A stretch of 64,000 nt of DNA from Saccharothrix tamanrassetensis (GTDB lineage: Bacteria; Actinomycetota; Actinomycetes; Mycobacteriales; Pseudonocardiaceae): positions 248,001-312,000 of the forward strand of contig NZ_JACHJN010000010.1 of NCBI RefSeq assembly GCF_014203665.1. The letters are read 5' to 3'. The notes under the pieces were generated by a model that saw nothing but the letters and a program-made list of their open reading frames with translations, was not told the origin of the DNA and made no database searches. Positions 57,581 to 64,000 of this stretch are shown here, piece by piece. The position numbers were made by a program, and so were the translations under genes. Position 1 is the stretch's first letter; each line of letters starts with the position of its first letter.

Positions 57581-60199
57581 TCAAGCACCGAAACAGAGAA
57601 AGCCCACGCTCGCCGCGAAGGCCAAATCCCCATCGCCCGCATACGCCTCCTGCGCCCCCGCCAGAGCGACCGCCGGCGTCTGCCCCTCGCCCAACCGCCG
57701 ATGCAGGTCCACCATCAACGGCGTGGTCGTCTCAGCCGGCACCGGCACCACGGGCGCGACCAGGGTCCGCGTGCCCAGGCCCAGCAAAGCCGCCGTGAAG
57801 CCCATCAGCTCATCCCCGGGCCGAACCGCCGACAACCCCGAATCGCACGCCGACAGCACGACCCGGGCAGGCGGCGTGCGCAGCCGCTCCAGGTCGTAGA
57901 CCGTCAACGGCCCATCAGCCAGTTCCAAGGCCGAGAACAACGGGTTGTCCGCGCGGAACGAGCCGTGTGCCGCGACGTGCGCCAAAGGCGCGCCGTCCAT
58001 GGCCGACGCCACCGCGTCGACCGTCGCGGCATCCCCCACCAACACCGACGCCTCACCCGCGAGCGGCCTGATGGCGGCGATCTCCGTCGGCGCGGCGGGC
58101 AACCGGGGTCCGGCTGCCAACACCGCCCGGTCGTGGGGCACCCGGGAGGACGAAGCCGCGCGCAGCCACACCGTCGCGGACGGCACGACGGTCACCGAAC
58201 GTCCCCGGCAACCGGGCAGCGCCGCCCACGGCAGACCGCCGAGCATCCCGGTGGGCGCCAGCACCAGGGCCCGGCCGTCGAGACGTCCGCGCAGCGGCAC
58301 GAGCAACCGGCGGTCCAGAAGGGACGCCGCGTGTTCCGCACCCGCTCGCACAGCGGTCTTGTCCACCTGCTCGGGCAGGGTCACCAGGCGGTGCAGCGCG
58401 AAGCGCAGGAGCCGGATCTCGCGCACCGCCCCCTCGACCGGCCCCAGCCGGTGCAGGCTGGCGCGACCGCCGGCCACCACCACGGCCAGCAGCGCGCCCT
58501 CGAAGTCGAGGTACTCCACGAGCGCCGCGTCCTCCAGCGCCCACGCCAGGTCACGCACCGCCGGCACCCGGTCCACCGCGCCGCCGCCGCTGGTCTGCCG
58601 GGTCAGCTCGCGCACCCGTTGCTCGCCGCGCAGTTGCCGCTGCCGCAGAGCCGCCGTCGGCTTCCCGGCCGACAGCGCCACGTCGATGTCCGACGTCACC
58701 GCGCGCAACTCGGCCAGCGCGTCGGCCAGGCCCGAGTCCTCCGGCGGACGCGCGGGCGTCATGCGCAGTGCCCCGGCGCGCCAACTCTCCGCCCAGCTCA
58801 GCACCCTCCCGGCGTGCCCGCTCGCCACGGCCGACCGCAATCCCTCCAACGCCAGCGCCTTGCCCTGCGCCCCGCTCAACGCCCGCAGCTCCGCCGCACC
58901 CAGCGACACCCGGTACTCGTCGAGCAGCACGAGCCCGCGGCGCAACGCGAGCTGCGCGCCCCGAGCGTTGCCCTCCAGGTCACGCCGCAGCGCCTCGGCG
59001 TACCAGCCCTGCACGCGGTGCGCCGCCGGGCCGCCCCGGCGGGCGGCGCCGGCCGCCGTCAGCTCCACCAGGGCGCGCCGCTCGTCGCCCAGCTCGCGGG
59101 CGATCAGCGCGGCGTCCACGCGGGCCTCCAGGCCCGCCATGCGCCAACCCAGTTCGTCCAACCTGGACGCCACCCGTGCCATCGCCGTGCACAACCCGCG
59201 CGAACGGTCACCGCTCAGGTACGCCGCGCGCAGCTCCAGGTGCCGTGCGCCGACCTCCCACACCTCGCGCTTCTCGCGCCGGAAACCCTTGCGCGCCAAC
59301 ACGGCCAGCCGCACGGCCAGCTCCAAGTCGTCCTCCATCAACGCGATCCGCGCCCGGTAGAACAGCGCCTCGGACCGGGCCAGCACCAGGCTCTTGCCCA
59401 GTTCCGCCAACGCCCGGTCGGCCGCCGCCCGCGCCTCTTCCAGCAGCGGCACGGACACCAGCAGCTCCAGCCGGTTGATCAGCAGCGCGGGGCGGGGCAC
59501 CTCCAGGCGTCGGTACTCGCGCTCGGCCTCGGCGAACATGGTCAGCGCCCGCGGCACGTCGCCGGCGCGGGACGCGGAGATGCCCGCGTTCCACCGCACG
59601 TCCGCGACGGCCAGCTCCTGGTCCAGGTCCCGGTACAGGGCGGCGGCGCGGTCGAAGTCCTCGTCGGCCGCCCGCAGGCCTCCGGTGTAGGCGCGCAGCA
59701 GGCCGCGGTTGTTTCGGGCACGGGCCTCGCCCAGCTTGTCGCCGTCCCGGCGGGCCGCGTCGATCGCCCAGTTGTACTCCCGTTGCGCCTCGTCGTAGCG
59801 GCACAGGTAGTGCAGCACCAGCCCGCGTTGCATCCGCGCGTAGTCCGCGTCCACGCCGCGCAGCTCGGGCAGTGCCGCGTTCACCGTGCGCAGCGCCTCC
59901 GCGTGCCGCCCGGTGTTGGACAGGACGAACGCGAGGCTCACTCGCGCCAGTGCGGCGAGCCGTCCGGAACCGGCTTGTTCGGCGATCCGAACCGCCCTGC
60001 GCAGGTGTCTCAACGCCCCGTCGAAATCGTGCAGTTCGCGCAACGAAAGACCGATCGCGCGTTCCGCCACCGACGCTTCCCCGGCGTCGCCGACCGACCG
60101 CGCGGCCCGCAGCGCCGAACGGCCCATCACGATCGCCGCGTGCGGATCCCGTTGCCGGGCTTCCAGGGCAGCGGCGGCGGAAACCCCGGCCACGGACAC
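57581..60199 (-). CDS. TPR-CHAT domain protein (caspase-like protease)
   Basis: An 872-residue protein. Residues about 30-440 are tetratricopeptide-like repeats (FDGALRHLRRAVRIAEQAG, RYDEAQREYNWAIDAARRDG, GGLRAADEDFDRAAALYRD and more). The C-terminal CHAT domain (about 560-872) keeps the catalytic His in LAHVAAHGSF (about residue 740) and Cys in VVLSACDSGL (about residue 780), so it is probably an active caspase-like protease. GTG at 60199 is weakly supported. It is divergent from a subtilisin gene with only 70 bp between. Its partner substrate is unknown; known CHAT systems cleave downstream death effectors. Confidence 0.87.
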   Translation of the reverse strand: MSVAGVSAAAALEARQRDPHAAIVMGRSALRAARSVGDAGEASVAERAIGLSLRELHDFDGALRHLRRAVRIAEQAGSGRLAALARVSLAFVLSNTGRHAEALRTVNAALPELRGVDADYARMQRGLVLHYLCRYDEAQREYNWAIDAARRDGDKLGEARARNNRGLLRAYTGGLRAADEDFDRAAALYRDLDQELAVADVRWNAGISASRAGDVPRALTMFAEAEREYRRLEVPRPALLINRLELLVSVPLLEEARAAADRALAELGKSLVLARSEALFYRARIALMEDDLELAVRLAVLARKGFRREKREVWEVGARHLELRAAYLSGDRSRGLCTAMARVASRLDELGWRMAGLEARVDAALIARELGDERRALVELTAAGAARRGGPAAHRVQGWYAEALRRDLEGNARGAQLALRRGLVLLDEYRVSLGAAELRALSGAQGKALALEGLRSAVASGHAGRVLSWAESWRAGALRMTPARPPEDSGLADALAELRAVTSDIDVALSAGKPTAALRQRQLRGEQRVRELTRQTSGGGAVDRVPAVRDLAWALEDAALVEYLDFEGALLAVVVAGGRASLHRLGPVEGAVREIRLLRFALHRLVTLPEQVDKTAVRAGAEHAASLLDRRLLVPLRGRLDGRALVLAPTGMLGGLPWAALPGCRGRSVTVVPSATVWLRAASSSRVPHDRAVLAAGPRLPAAPTEIAAIRPLAGEASVLVGDAATVDAVASAMDGAPLAHVAAHGSFRADNPLFSALELADGPLTVYDLERLRTPPARVVLSACDSGLSAVRPGDELMGFTAALLGLGTRTLVAPVVPVPAETTTPLMVDLHRRLGEGQTPAVALAGAQEAYAGDGDLAFAASVGFLCFGA

Positions 60200-60224
60200 A
60201 CCTTATTACCGGAAGCCCTGTGGT

Positions 60225-60238
60225 AGCTTGATCAAGCT
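60225..60238. promoter_or_regulatory. 14-bp palindrome in CHAT/subtilisin divergent region
   Basis: AGCTTGATCAAGCT is a perfect palindrome that overlaps TAGCTT, a likely -10 for the subtilisin gene. It could be an operator or autoregulatory site for the divergent pair. Confidence 0.5.
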
Positions 60239-60269
60239 CAGCACCCGTCGACGCTGCTGTGAGGCCTTC

Positions 60270-61472
60270 GTGTCCGAATCGTCGAACCGCCCCGAGCTGT
60301 ACGAGAGAGCGTTCGAGCAGGCGATCAGGGAGCACAAGGACCTCCGGCTGCACGCCGAGCGCGGTCGCGAGTTCCTGTTCGTCGCGCGCGAGCTGCTGAC
60401 CATCCCCGAGGACGTCGACCGGGTGAGCCGGAAGCTGCGGGACAACCGCGTCGACAACGAGCGGGGCCGCGATTTCGCGGGCATGGTCCGGCTGGTCCTG
60501 CCGCGCAACCCGGACGAGATCCCGAACATCGTGCGCCTGCTGCGCGATCCCCGGCAGTGGCCCGGCGAGCGGGTGCCGTTCGTGCAGCCGCACCACGCGG
60601 TCGTCGGCCACGGCGGCAACATGCACGGCCACCCCGGTCAGCCGCCGCACGTCGGCACGCCGCTCGCGGACCCGCCGAAGGGCTCCGAGGGCCGCGGCAA
60701 GGGCGTGGTCGTCGGCATCCTGGACACCGGCATCTCGAAGACCGCCGCCACCGACCACCCGGCGTGGCTGGGCGGCGCGTTCGTGCCCAAGCCCGACGAG
60801 GTGGACGCCGCCTACGCGCACGACGACGTGTTCGCCCTGGAGGGCGGGCACGGCACGTTCGTCGCGGGAGTCGTGCGGCAGGCCGCGCCGGGCGTCCGGT
60901 TCGACCCGGAGAAGGTGCTGGACCCGTCCGGGCTGGGCACCGAAGAGGACTTCGCGCGGGCGCTGTCGTCGTTCGACGAGCAGGTGCACATCGTGAACGT
61001 CTCGCTGGGCTGCTTCACCCAGGACGACGTGGCCTCCGAGCCGATCCGCCGGGCGCTGCTGAAGCTGCCGAAGTCGGTCGTGGTGGTCGCGTCGGCGGGC
61101 AACCAGGGCACCAACCGGCCGAGCTGGCCCGCCGCGCTGCCCGACGTGGTCGGCGTGGCGGCGATCGCCGAGGAGCTCGACGGCACCCGCGCCCCGGCGT
61201 GCTACTCGAACTTCGGGCACTGGGTGAAGGCGTGCGCGATCGGCAACCGCACCAGCACCTACCTCAAGGGCAGGTGGGTGCTGCCGGGCGACCCGGCGGT
61301 GGACGTCTACGACCGGTGGGCGTACTGGCTGGGCACCTCGTTCGCCGCACCCCACGTGGCCGGCCGCATCGCGGAGACCATGACCACGCACGGCCTGTCC
61401 GCGACCGCAGCCCGCGACAAGCTGCTCACCGGAGCACCCTTCTTCCCCGGCTACGGAATTCTCGTGGATTAG
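60270..61472 (+). CDS. Intracellular subtilisin-like serine protease, first copy
   Basis: A 400-residue S8 protease without signal peptide or transmembrane segment. Residues about 1-110 form a conserved, unnamed N-domain (ELYERAFEQAIREHKDLRLH, GREFLFVARELLTIPEDVDR, RVPFVQPHHAVVGHGGNMHG). The peptidase domain has Asp in GILDTGIS (D152), His in GGHGTFVAG (H194), oxyanion Asn in ASAGNQGT and Ser in LGTSFAAPH (S357). GTG at 60270. It shares the N-domain with the second copy at 63135. Adjacent CHAT gene makes a protease-pair system likely; targets are unknown. Confidence 0.9.
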   Translation: MSESSNRPELYERAFEQAIREHKDLRLHAERGREFLFVARELLTIPEDVDRVSRKLRDNRVDNERGRDFAGMVRLVLPRNPDEIPNIVRLLRDPRQWPGERVPFVQPHHAVVGHGGNMHGHPGQPPHVGTPLADPPKGSEGRGKGVVVGILDTGISKTAATDHPAWLGGAFVPKPDEVDAAYAHDDVFALEGGHGTFVAGVVRQAAPGVRFDPEKVLDPSGLGTEEDFARALSSFDEQVHIVNVSLGCFTQDDVASEPIRRALLKLPKSVVVVASAGNQGTNRPSWPAALPDVVGVAAIAEELDGTRAPACYSNFGHWVKACAIGNRTSTYLKGRWVLPGDPAVDVYDRWAYWLGTSFAAPHVAGRIAETMTTHGLSATAARDKLLTGAPFFPGYGILVD

Positions 61473-61502
61473 ACGTATCCGGCGGGCACGTCCGCCCTCC
61501 GT

Positions 61503-61508
61503 AGTGTG
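61503..61508 (+). promoter_or_regulatory. Probable -10 element of the sigma factor gene
   Basis: TAGTGT lies 36 bases ahead of the sigma GTG, comparable to TAGCTT before the first subtilisin and TAGGTT before the second, hinting at a shared vegetative-type promoter style. Confidence 0.35.
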
Positions 61509-61544
61509 TGGAAGCAACGAGGAGACCTGAGCCCAGGAGGGGCC

Positions 61545-62171
61545 GTGACCCCTGCACCCCCCATCGCCGCGCTGGTCAGCGCGGCGGCGCAGGGCGACCA
61601 GCGGGCCTGGAACGAGATCGTCGACCGCTACACGCCGCTGGTGCTCTCGGTGATCTACAAGCACCGGCTGCGCCCCGCGGACGCCGCCGACGTGAACCAG
61701 ACCCTGTGGCTGCGCCTGGTGGAGCAGATCGGGCGGCTGCGCGATCCCGAAGCACTACCCGGCTGGATCTCCACGACCACCCGCAACGAGTGCCTGCGGA
61801 TGCTGCGCATCCAGCAGCGCGTCCAGCCGTACGACCCGATGTCCGACGACGAGCCGGCCAGCCCGGTGGACGCGGTGGCGGACCTGGACGAGGAGCTGGA
61901 GGCGGCGCAGCGGCGGCAGGCGCTGCGGGACGGCTTCCGGCTGCTCTCCGAGCAGTGCCGGGAACTGCTGGCCAAGCTGATGGCCGACCCGCCGCCCAGC
62001 TACGCGGCCGTCAGCGAACAACTGGCGATGCCGGTCGGCAGCATCGGCCCGACCCGCATCAGGTGCCTGGAGAAGCTGCGCAAAACACCCGCGGTGATGG
62101 GTTTCCTGAACCCGCGGCCGGTCGGCGGAGGAGGTGTGCTCGGTGAGCGGTCCGGGGTGGGAAAGCGATGA
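61545..62171 (+). CDS. ECF-like sigma factor of the CHAT/subtilisin locus
   Basis: A 208-residue sigma-70-like protein: AAAQGDQRAWNEIVDRYTPLVLSVIYKHRL and DAADVNQTLWLRLVEQIGRLRDPEALPGWISTTTRNECLRMLR give region 2; LLSEQCRELLAKLMADPPPSYAAVSEQLAMPVGSIGPTRIRCLEKLR gives region 4. GTG at 61545 has AGGAGGGG 4 bases upstream. Short C-terminal GVLGERSGVG tail overlaps the next gene by 29 bases. It may turn on the locus or a distant regulon; no anti-sigma domain is recognisable next to it. Confidence 0.88.
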   Translation: MTPAPPIAALVSAAAQGDQRAWNEIVDRYTPLVLSVIYKHRLRPADAADVNQTLWLRLVEQIGRLRDPEALPGWISTTTRNECLRMLRIQQRVQPYDPMSDDEPASPVDAVADLDEELEAAQRRQALRDGFRLLSEQCRELLAKLMADPPPSYAAVSEQLAMPVGSIGPTRIRCLEKLRKTPAVMGFLNPRPVGGGGVLGERSGVGKR

Positions 62172-62601
62172 GGTGCTGCTGAGGGAGCTGACCGAGGCAC
62201 TGGCCGAGGCACGCGACCTCCCGCCGGAGTTCGCCGAAGCGGGCCGCGCGGCCTACACGTGGCGCACCGTCGACGCCGAACTGATGCTGCTGACCAGCTA
62301 CGACTCGATCCTGGACACCGACCTGGCCGCCCGTGCCCGAGCCGCGCTGACCGCCCGCCAACTCGTCTTCGACGCCGAGGGCATCTCCGTACAGGTGGAG
62401 GTCACCGAAGCCGGCGTGGCGGGCCAGGTGCTCCCCACCTTCCCCGGACGCGTCGTGCTGCTCACCGCGAACGGCCCGGTGGAGGACACCGACCTGGACG
62501 AGCTCGGCTGCTTCCTGCTCGGCCCACCACCCCCCGGCCCCGTGCGCTTCCGCATCGAGACCGACAACACCACCGTGGTAACCGACTGGGTCTGCGTCTA
62601 G
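62143..62601 (+). CDS. Hypothetical protein coupled to the sigma factor
   Basis: A 152-residue acidic protein that I do not recognise. It starts VSGPGWESDEVLLRELTEAL and has a helix-rich N-part (AGRAAYTWRTVDAELMLLTS) and a beta-rich C-part (GISVQVEVTEAGVAGQVLPT). No membrane segment or zinc motif, so it is not a classic anti-sigma factor. GTG at 62143 follows GGAGGAGG at 8 bases and overlaps the sigma gene, so the pair is coupled. It may modulate the sigma factor. Confidence 0.75.
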   Translation: MSGPGWESDEVLLRELTEALAEARDLPPEFAEAGRAAYTWRTVDAELMLLTSYDSILDTDLAARARAALTARQLVFDAEGISVQVEVTEAGVAGQVLPTFPGRVVLLTANGPVEDTDLDELGCFLLGPPPPGPVRFRIETDNTTVVTDWVCV

Positions 62602-63134
62602 CCCCGTCGCGGCGACCTTCGTTCGCGACGGGGCACTTCCCTGCCCACACCACGCACACCCCCGCCCACGGCCTGCGCGCCCCGCGCACACCTGCCGTTC
62701 GGCCGCGCCCCACCCACGGCCTGCGCGCCCCGCGCACACCTCTGCCTCTGCGTGTCATCCCCGTATGGCCTGCCCGCAGGGAACCGCATGTGTCAAGGGC
62801 AGATCGGTCGCGCGACCACCGCACACCCATGATCGATCTGCCCTTGACGCATGTGGTTGTCTTTGACCTGGCCATACGGGGATGACACGCAGACCCACCG
62901 CCCTCAAAGCTCGAAGAGCTTTGCAGGGCTCTTGTGGAGATCCTTGGCGGCCAGCCCGTCCGGCGAGGACGCCCTTACGCCCTTCAGACGAGACCCCTTC
63001 CGGCAGGACACCCTTCAGCAAGGCCCCCTCCGGCAAGCACGCTTTTCAAGCGAGCCCCACCCCCTCCCACCCTGCTAGGTTGAACGAACCCCCCTCACCC
63101 CGACAGTTTCACGACTGCTGTGGAGAGGTGTTCC
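62602..63134. other. 533-bp intergenic region with dispersed repeat
   Basis: No gene is supported. Two copies of a 29-bp unit beginning CCCACGGCCTGCGCGCCC (62665 and 62713) precede copy 2 of the dispersed inverted-repeat element; TAGGTT at 63077-63082 may be the -10 of the second subtilisin gene. Confidence 0.65.
62732..62988. repeat. Dispersed inverted-repeat element, copy 2
   Basis: Arms at 62750-62806 and 62834-62890 match copy 1 (2550-2606 and 2634-2690) in length and sequence, with the same 27-bp loop length and the same tail hairpin CAAAGCTC-GAA-GAGCTTTG at 62905-62923. The outer 21 bp of the arms are perfect inverted repeats in both copies. It lies between the sigma/hypothetical operon and the second subtilisin gene. 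Confidence 0.85.
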
Positions 63135-64000
63135 ATGTCCGAACCACCAAGCCGGGCCGAGCTCTACCAACAGGCGTTCGCCCGCGCGGTGCAACACCGC
63201 CCCGACATCCGACTGCACGCCGAGTCGGGGCGCGAATTCCTTTACGTGGCAGGAGAACTGCTCACCATCCCGGAGGAGGTCGACCGGGTCCGCGGGAAGC
63301 TGACCCAGAGCCACATCGACAACGAGCGCGGCGAGGACTTCGCCGGCATGGCCCGCTTGCGGTTACCACTGCACCACGACGGGATCCCCGCCATCGTCCG
63401 CCTGCTGCGCACCCCCGCGCAGTGGCCGGGAGAACGGGTTCCCTTCGTGCAACCGCACCACGTCCTCGTCGGCCACGGCGGCAACATGCACGGCAACTCG
63501 GTGCAGCCGCCGAAACCCGCACCACCCCTGCCCGACCCGTCGCCGGACGCGGCGGGCGACGGCAAGGGCGTGCTGGTGGGCTTGGCGGACACCGGCATCT
63601 CCCGCGCCGCGGAGACCGACCACCCGCGCCGGCTGGGCGGCGCGTTCGTCCCGCACGAGGACAAGGTGGACCCGGCCTACGCGCACGACGACGTGTTCGC
63701 GCTGGAAGGCGGACACGGGACGTTCGTCGCCGGCGTGCTCCGGCAGGCCGCGCCGGGCGTCCGGTTCGACGTGGAGAAAGCCTTGGACCCCAACGGTCTG
63801 GGCACCGAGGAGGACTTCGTCCGGGCGCTGTCGTGGTTCGGCGAGCACATGCAGGTGGTGAGCCTGTCGCTGGGCTGCTTCACGCAGGACGACGTGGCCT
63901 CCGAACCGGTCCGGCGGGCGGTGGCCGCGCTGCCGGAATCGGTGGTGGTGGTCGCGTCGGTGGGCAACCAGGGCACCAACCGGCCCTGCTGGCCCGCCGC
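63135..64000 (+). CDS. Intracellular subtilisin-like serine protease, second copy (partial)
   Basis: The first 288 residues of a paralogue of the 60270 protein; it runs off the right edge. The same N-domain appears (ELYQQAFARAVQHRPDIRLH, GREFLYVAGELLTIPEEVDR, RVPFVQPHHVLVGHGGNMHG), and Asp in GLADTGIS (D152) and His in GGHGTFVAG (H194) align exactly with copy 1. The serine is beyond the window. ATG at 63135 follows GGAGAGG. The two copies flank the sigma and hypothetical genes, so a tandem duplication with insertion is likely. Confidence 0.88.
   Translation, partial: MSEPPSRAELYQQAFARAVQHRPDIRLHAESGREFLYVAGELLTIPEEVDRVRGKLTQSHIDNERGEDFAGMARLRLPLHHDGIPAIVRLLRTPAQWPGERVPFVQPHHVLVGHGGNMHGNSVQPPKPAPPLPDPSPDAAGDGKGVLVGLADTGISRAAETDHPRRLGGAFVPHEDKVDPAYAHDDVFALEGGHGTFVAGVLRQAAPGVRFDVEKALDPNGLGTEEDFVRALSWFGEHMQVVSLSLGCFTQDDVASEPVRRAVAALPESVVVVASVGNQGTNRPCWPA

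Noticed and set aside
62143..62601. Classic anti-sigma factor next to the ECF-like sigma gene
   Set aside because: It lacks the HxxxCxxC zinc finger, a membrane helix or HATPase motifs, so the label is not supported.
57581..64000. Gasdermin or other known CHAT substrate
   Set aside because: No pore-forming protein with a C-terminal inhibitory segment is seen near the CHAT gene; the only neighbours are subtilisins, a sigma factor and a small unknown protein.

Overview
The window is very GC-rich with strongly codon-biased, tightly packed genes, many GTG starts and ATGA/GTGA stop-start overlaps. The order gcvP, MerR, DUF151 nuclease, MerR (FtsR), FHA (GarA/OdhI), gcvH, CDP-alcohol phosphatidyltransferase matches the conserved actinobacterial block known from Mycobacterium (Rv1832 to Rv1822). 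WhiB-type, UsfX/SigF-type, F420-dependent and extracellular contractile injection system (eCIS) genes also point to a filamentous actinomycete. The style suggests Pseudonocardiales (Saccharothrix/Lentzea/Actinosynnema-like), but this is an inference without database comparison.

Layout. 1-6.5 kb: glycine-cleavage/FHA/FtsR block on the minus strand, with a tandem glycine riboswitch ahead of gcvP. 6.9-10.1 kb: stress-sigma partner-switching genes (STAS, HATPase-STAS, UsfX-like, SigF-like) and a WhiB3/WhiD-type regulator. 10.1-27.6 kb: metabolic and envelope genes (LLM flavin oxidoreductase, M50-like protein, aldo/keto reductase, DUF4383, DUF3152, DivIVA-like, DUF4015, polysaccharide deacetylase, quinone-reductase-like MDR, ECF sigma/anti-sigma, DUF1996, PadR/cyclase-like triplet, PHP protein, radical SAM). 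27.8-29.8 kb: a two-component pair and a LuxR-type regulator. 29.9-50.4 kb: a complete actinobacterial eCIS locus on the minus strand (sheath, two tube-type proteins, LysM hub protein, VgrG, PAAR, gp25, baseplate J, tail protein I, AAA+ ATPase, DUF4255, DUF4157, membrane and surface accessories). 51.7-56.9 kb: a second UsfX/SigF-type module, DUF4383, a Rv2629-like protein, topoisomerase IB, a GCS2-family ligase and STAS. 57-64 kb: deaminase, then a TPR-CHAT protease, an intracellular subtilisin, a sigma factor, a small hypothetical and a second subtilisin that runs off the edge.

How they connect. Six promoters of the form GNNT-N16/17-GGGTA(T/C/G) lie ahead of both UsfX-SigF modules, whiB, a DUF4383 gene, the Rv2629-like gene and the ligase-STAS operon, so a local SigF-type regulon is likely; two of these mRNAs look leaderless. 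In the eCIS locus the palindrome CTGCCC-N4-GGGCAG occurs in four intergenic regions, each upstream of a separate eCIS transcript, and is a candidate operator. A roughly 250-bp dispersed inverted-repeat element occurs twice (about 2.53 and 62.73 kb). The TPR-CHAT / tandem subtilisin / sigma-factor group at the right edge is the best candidate for a poorly described protease-based system.
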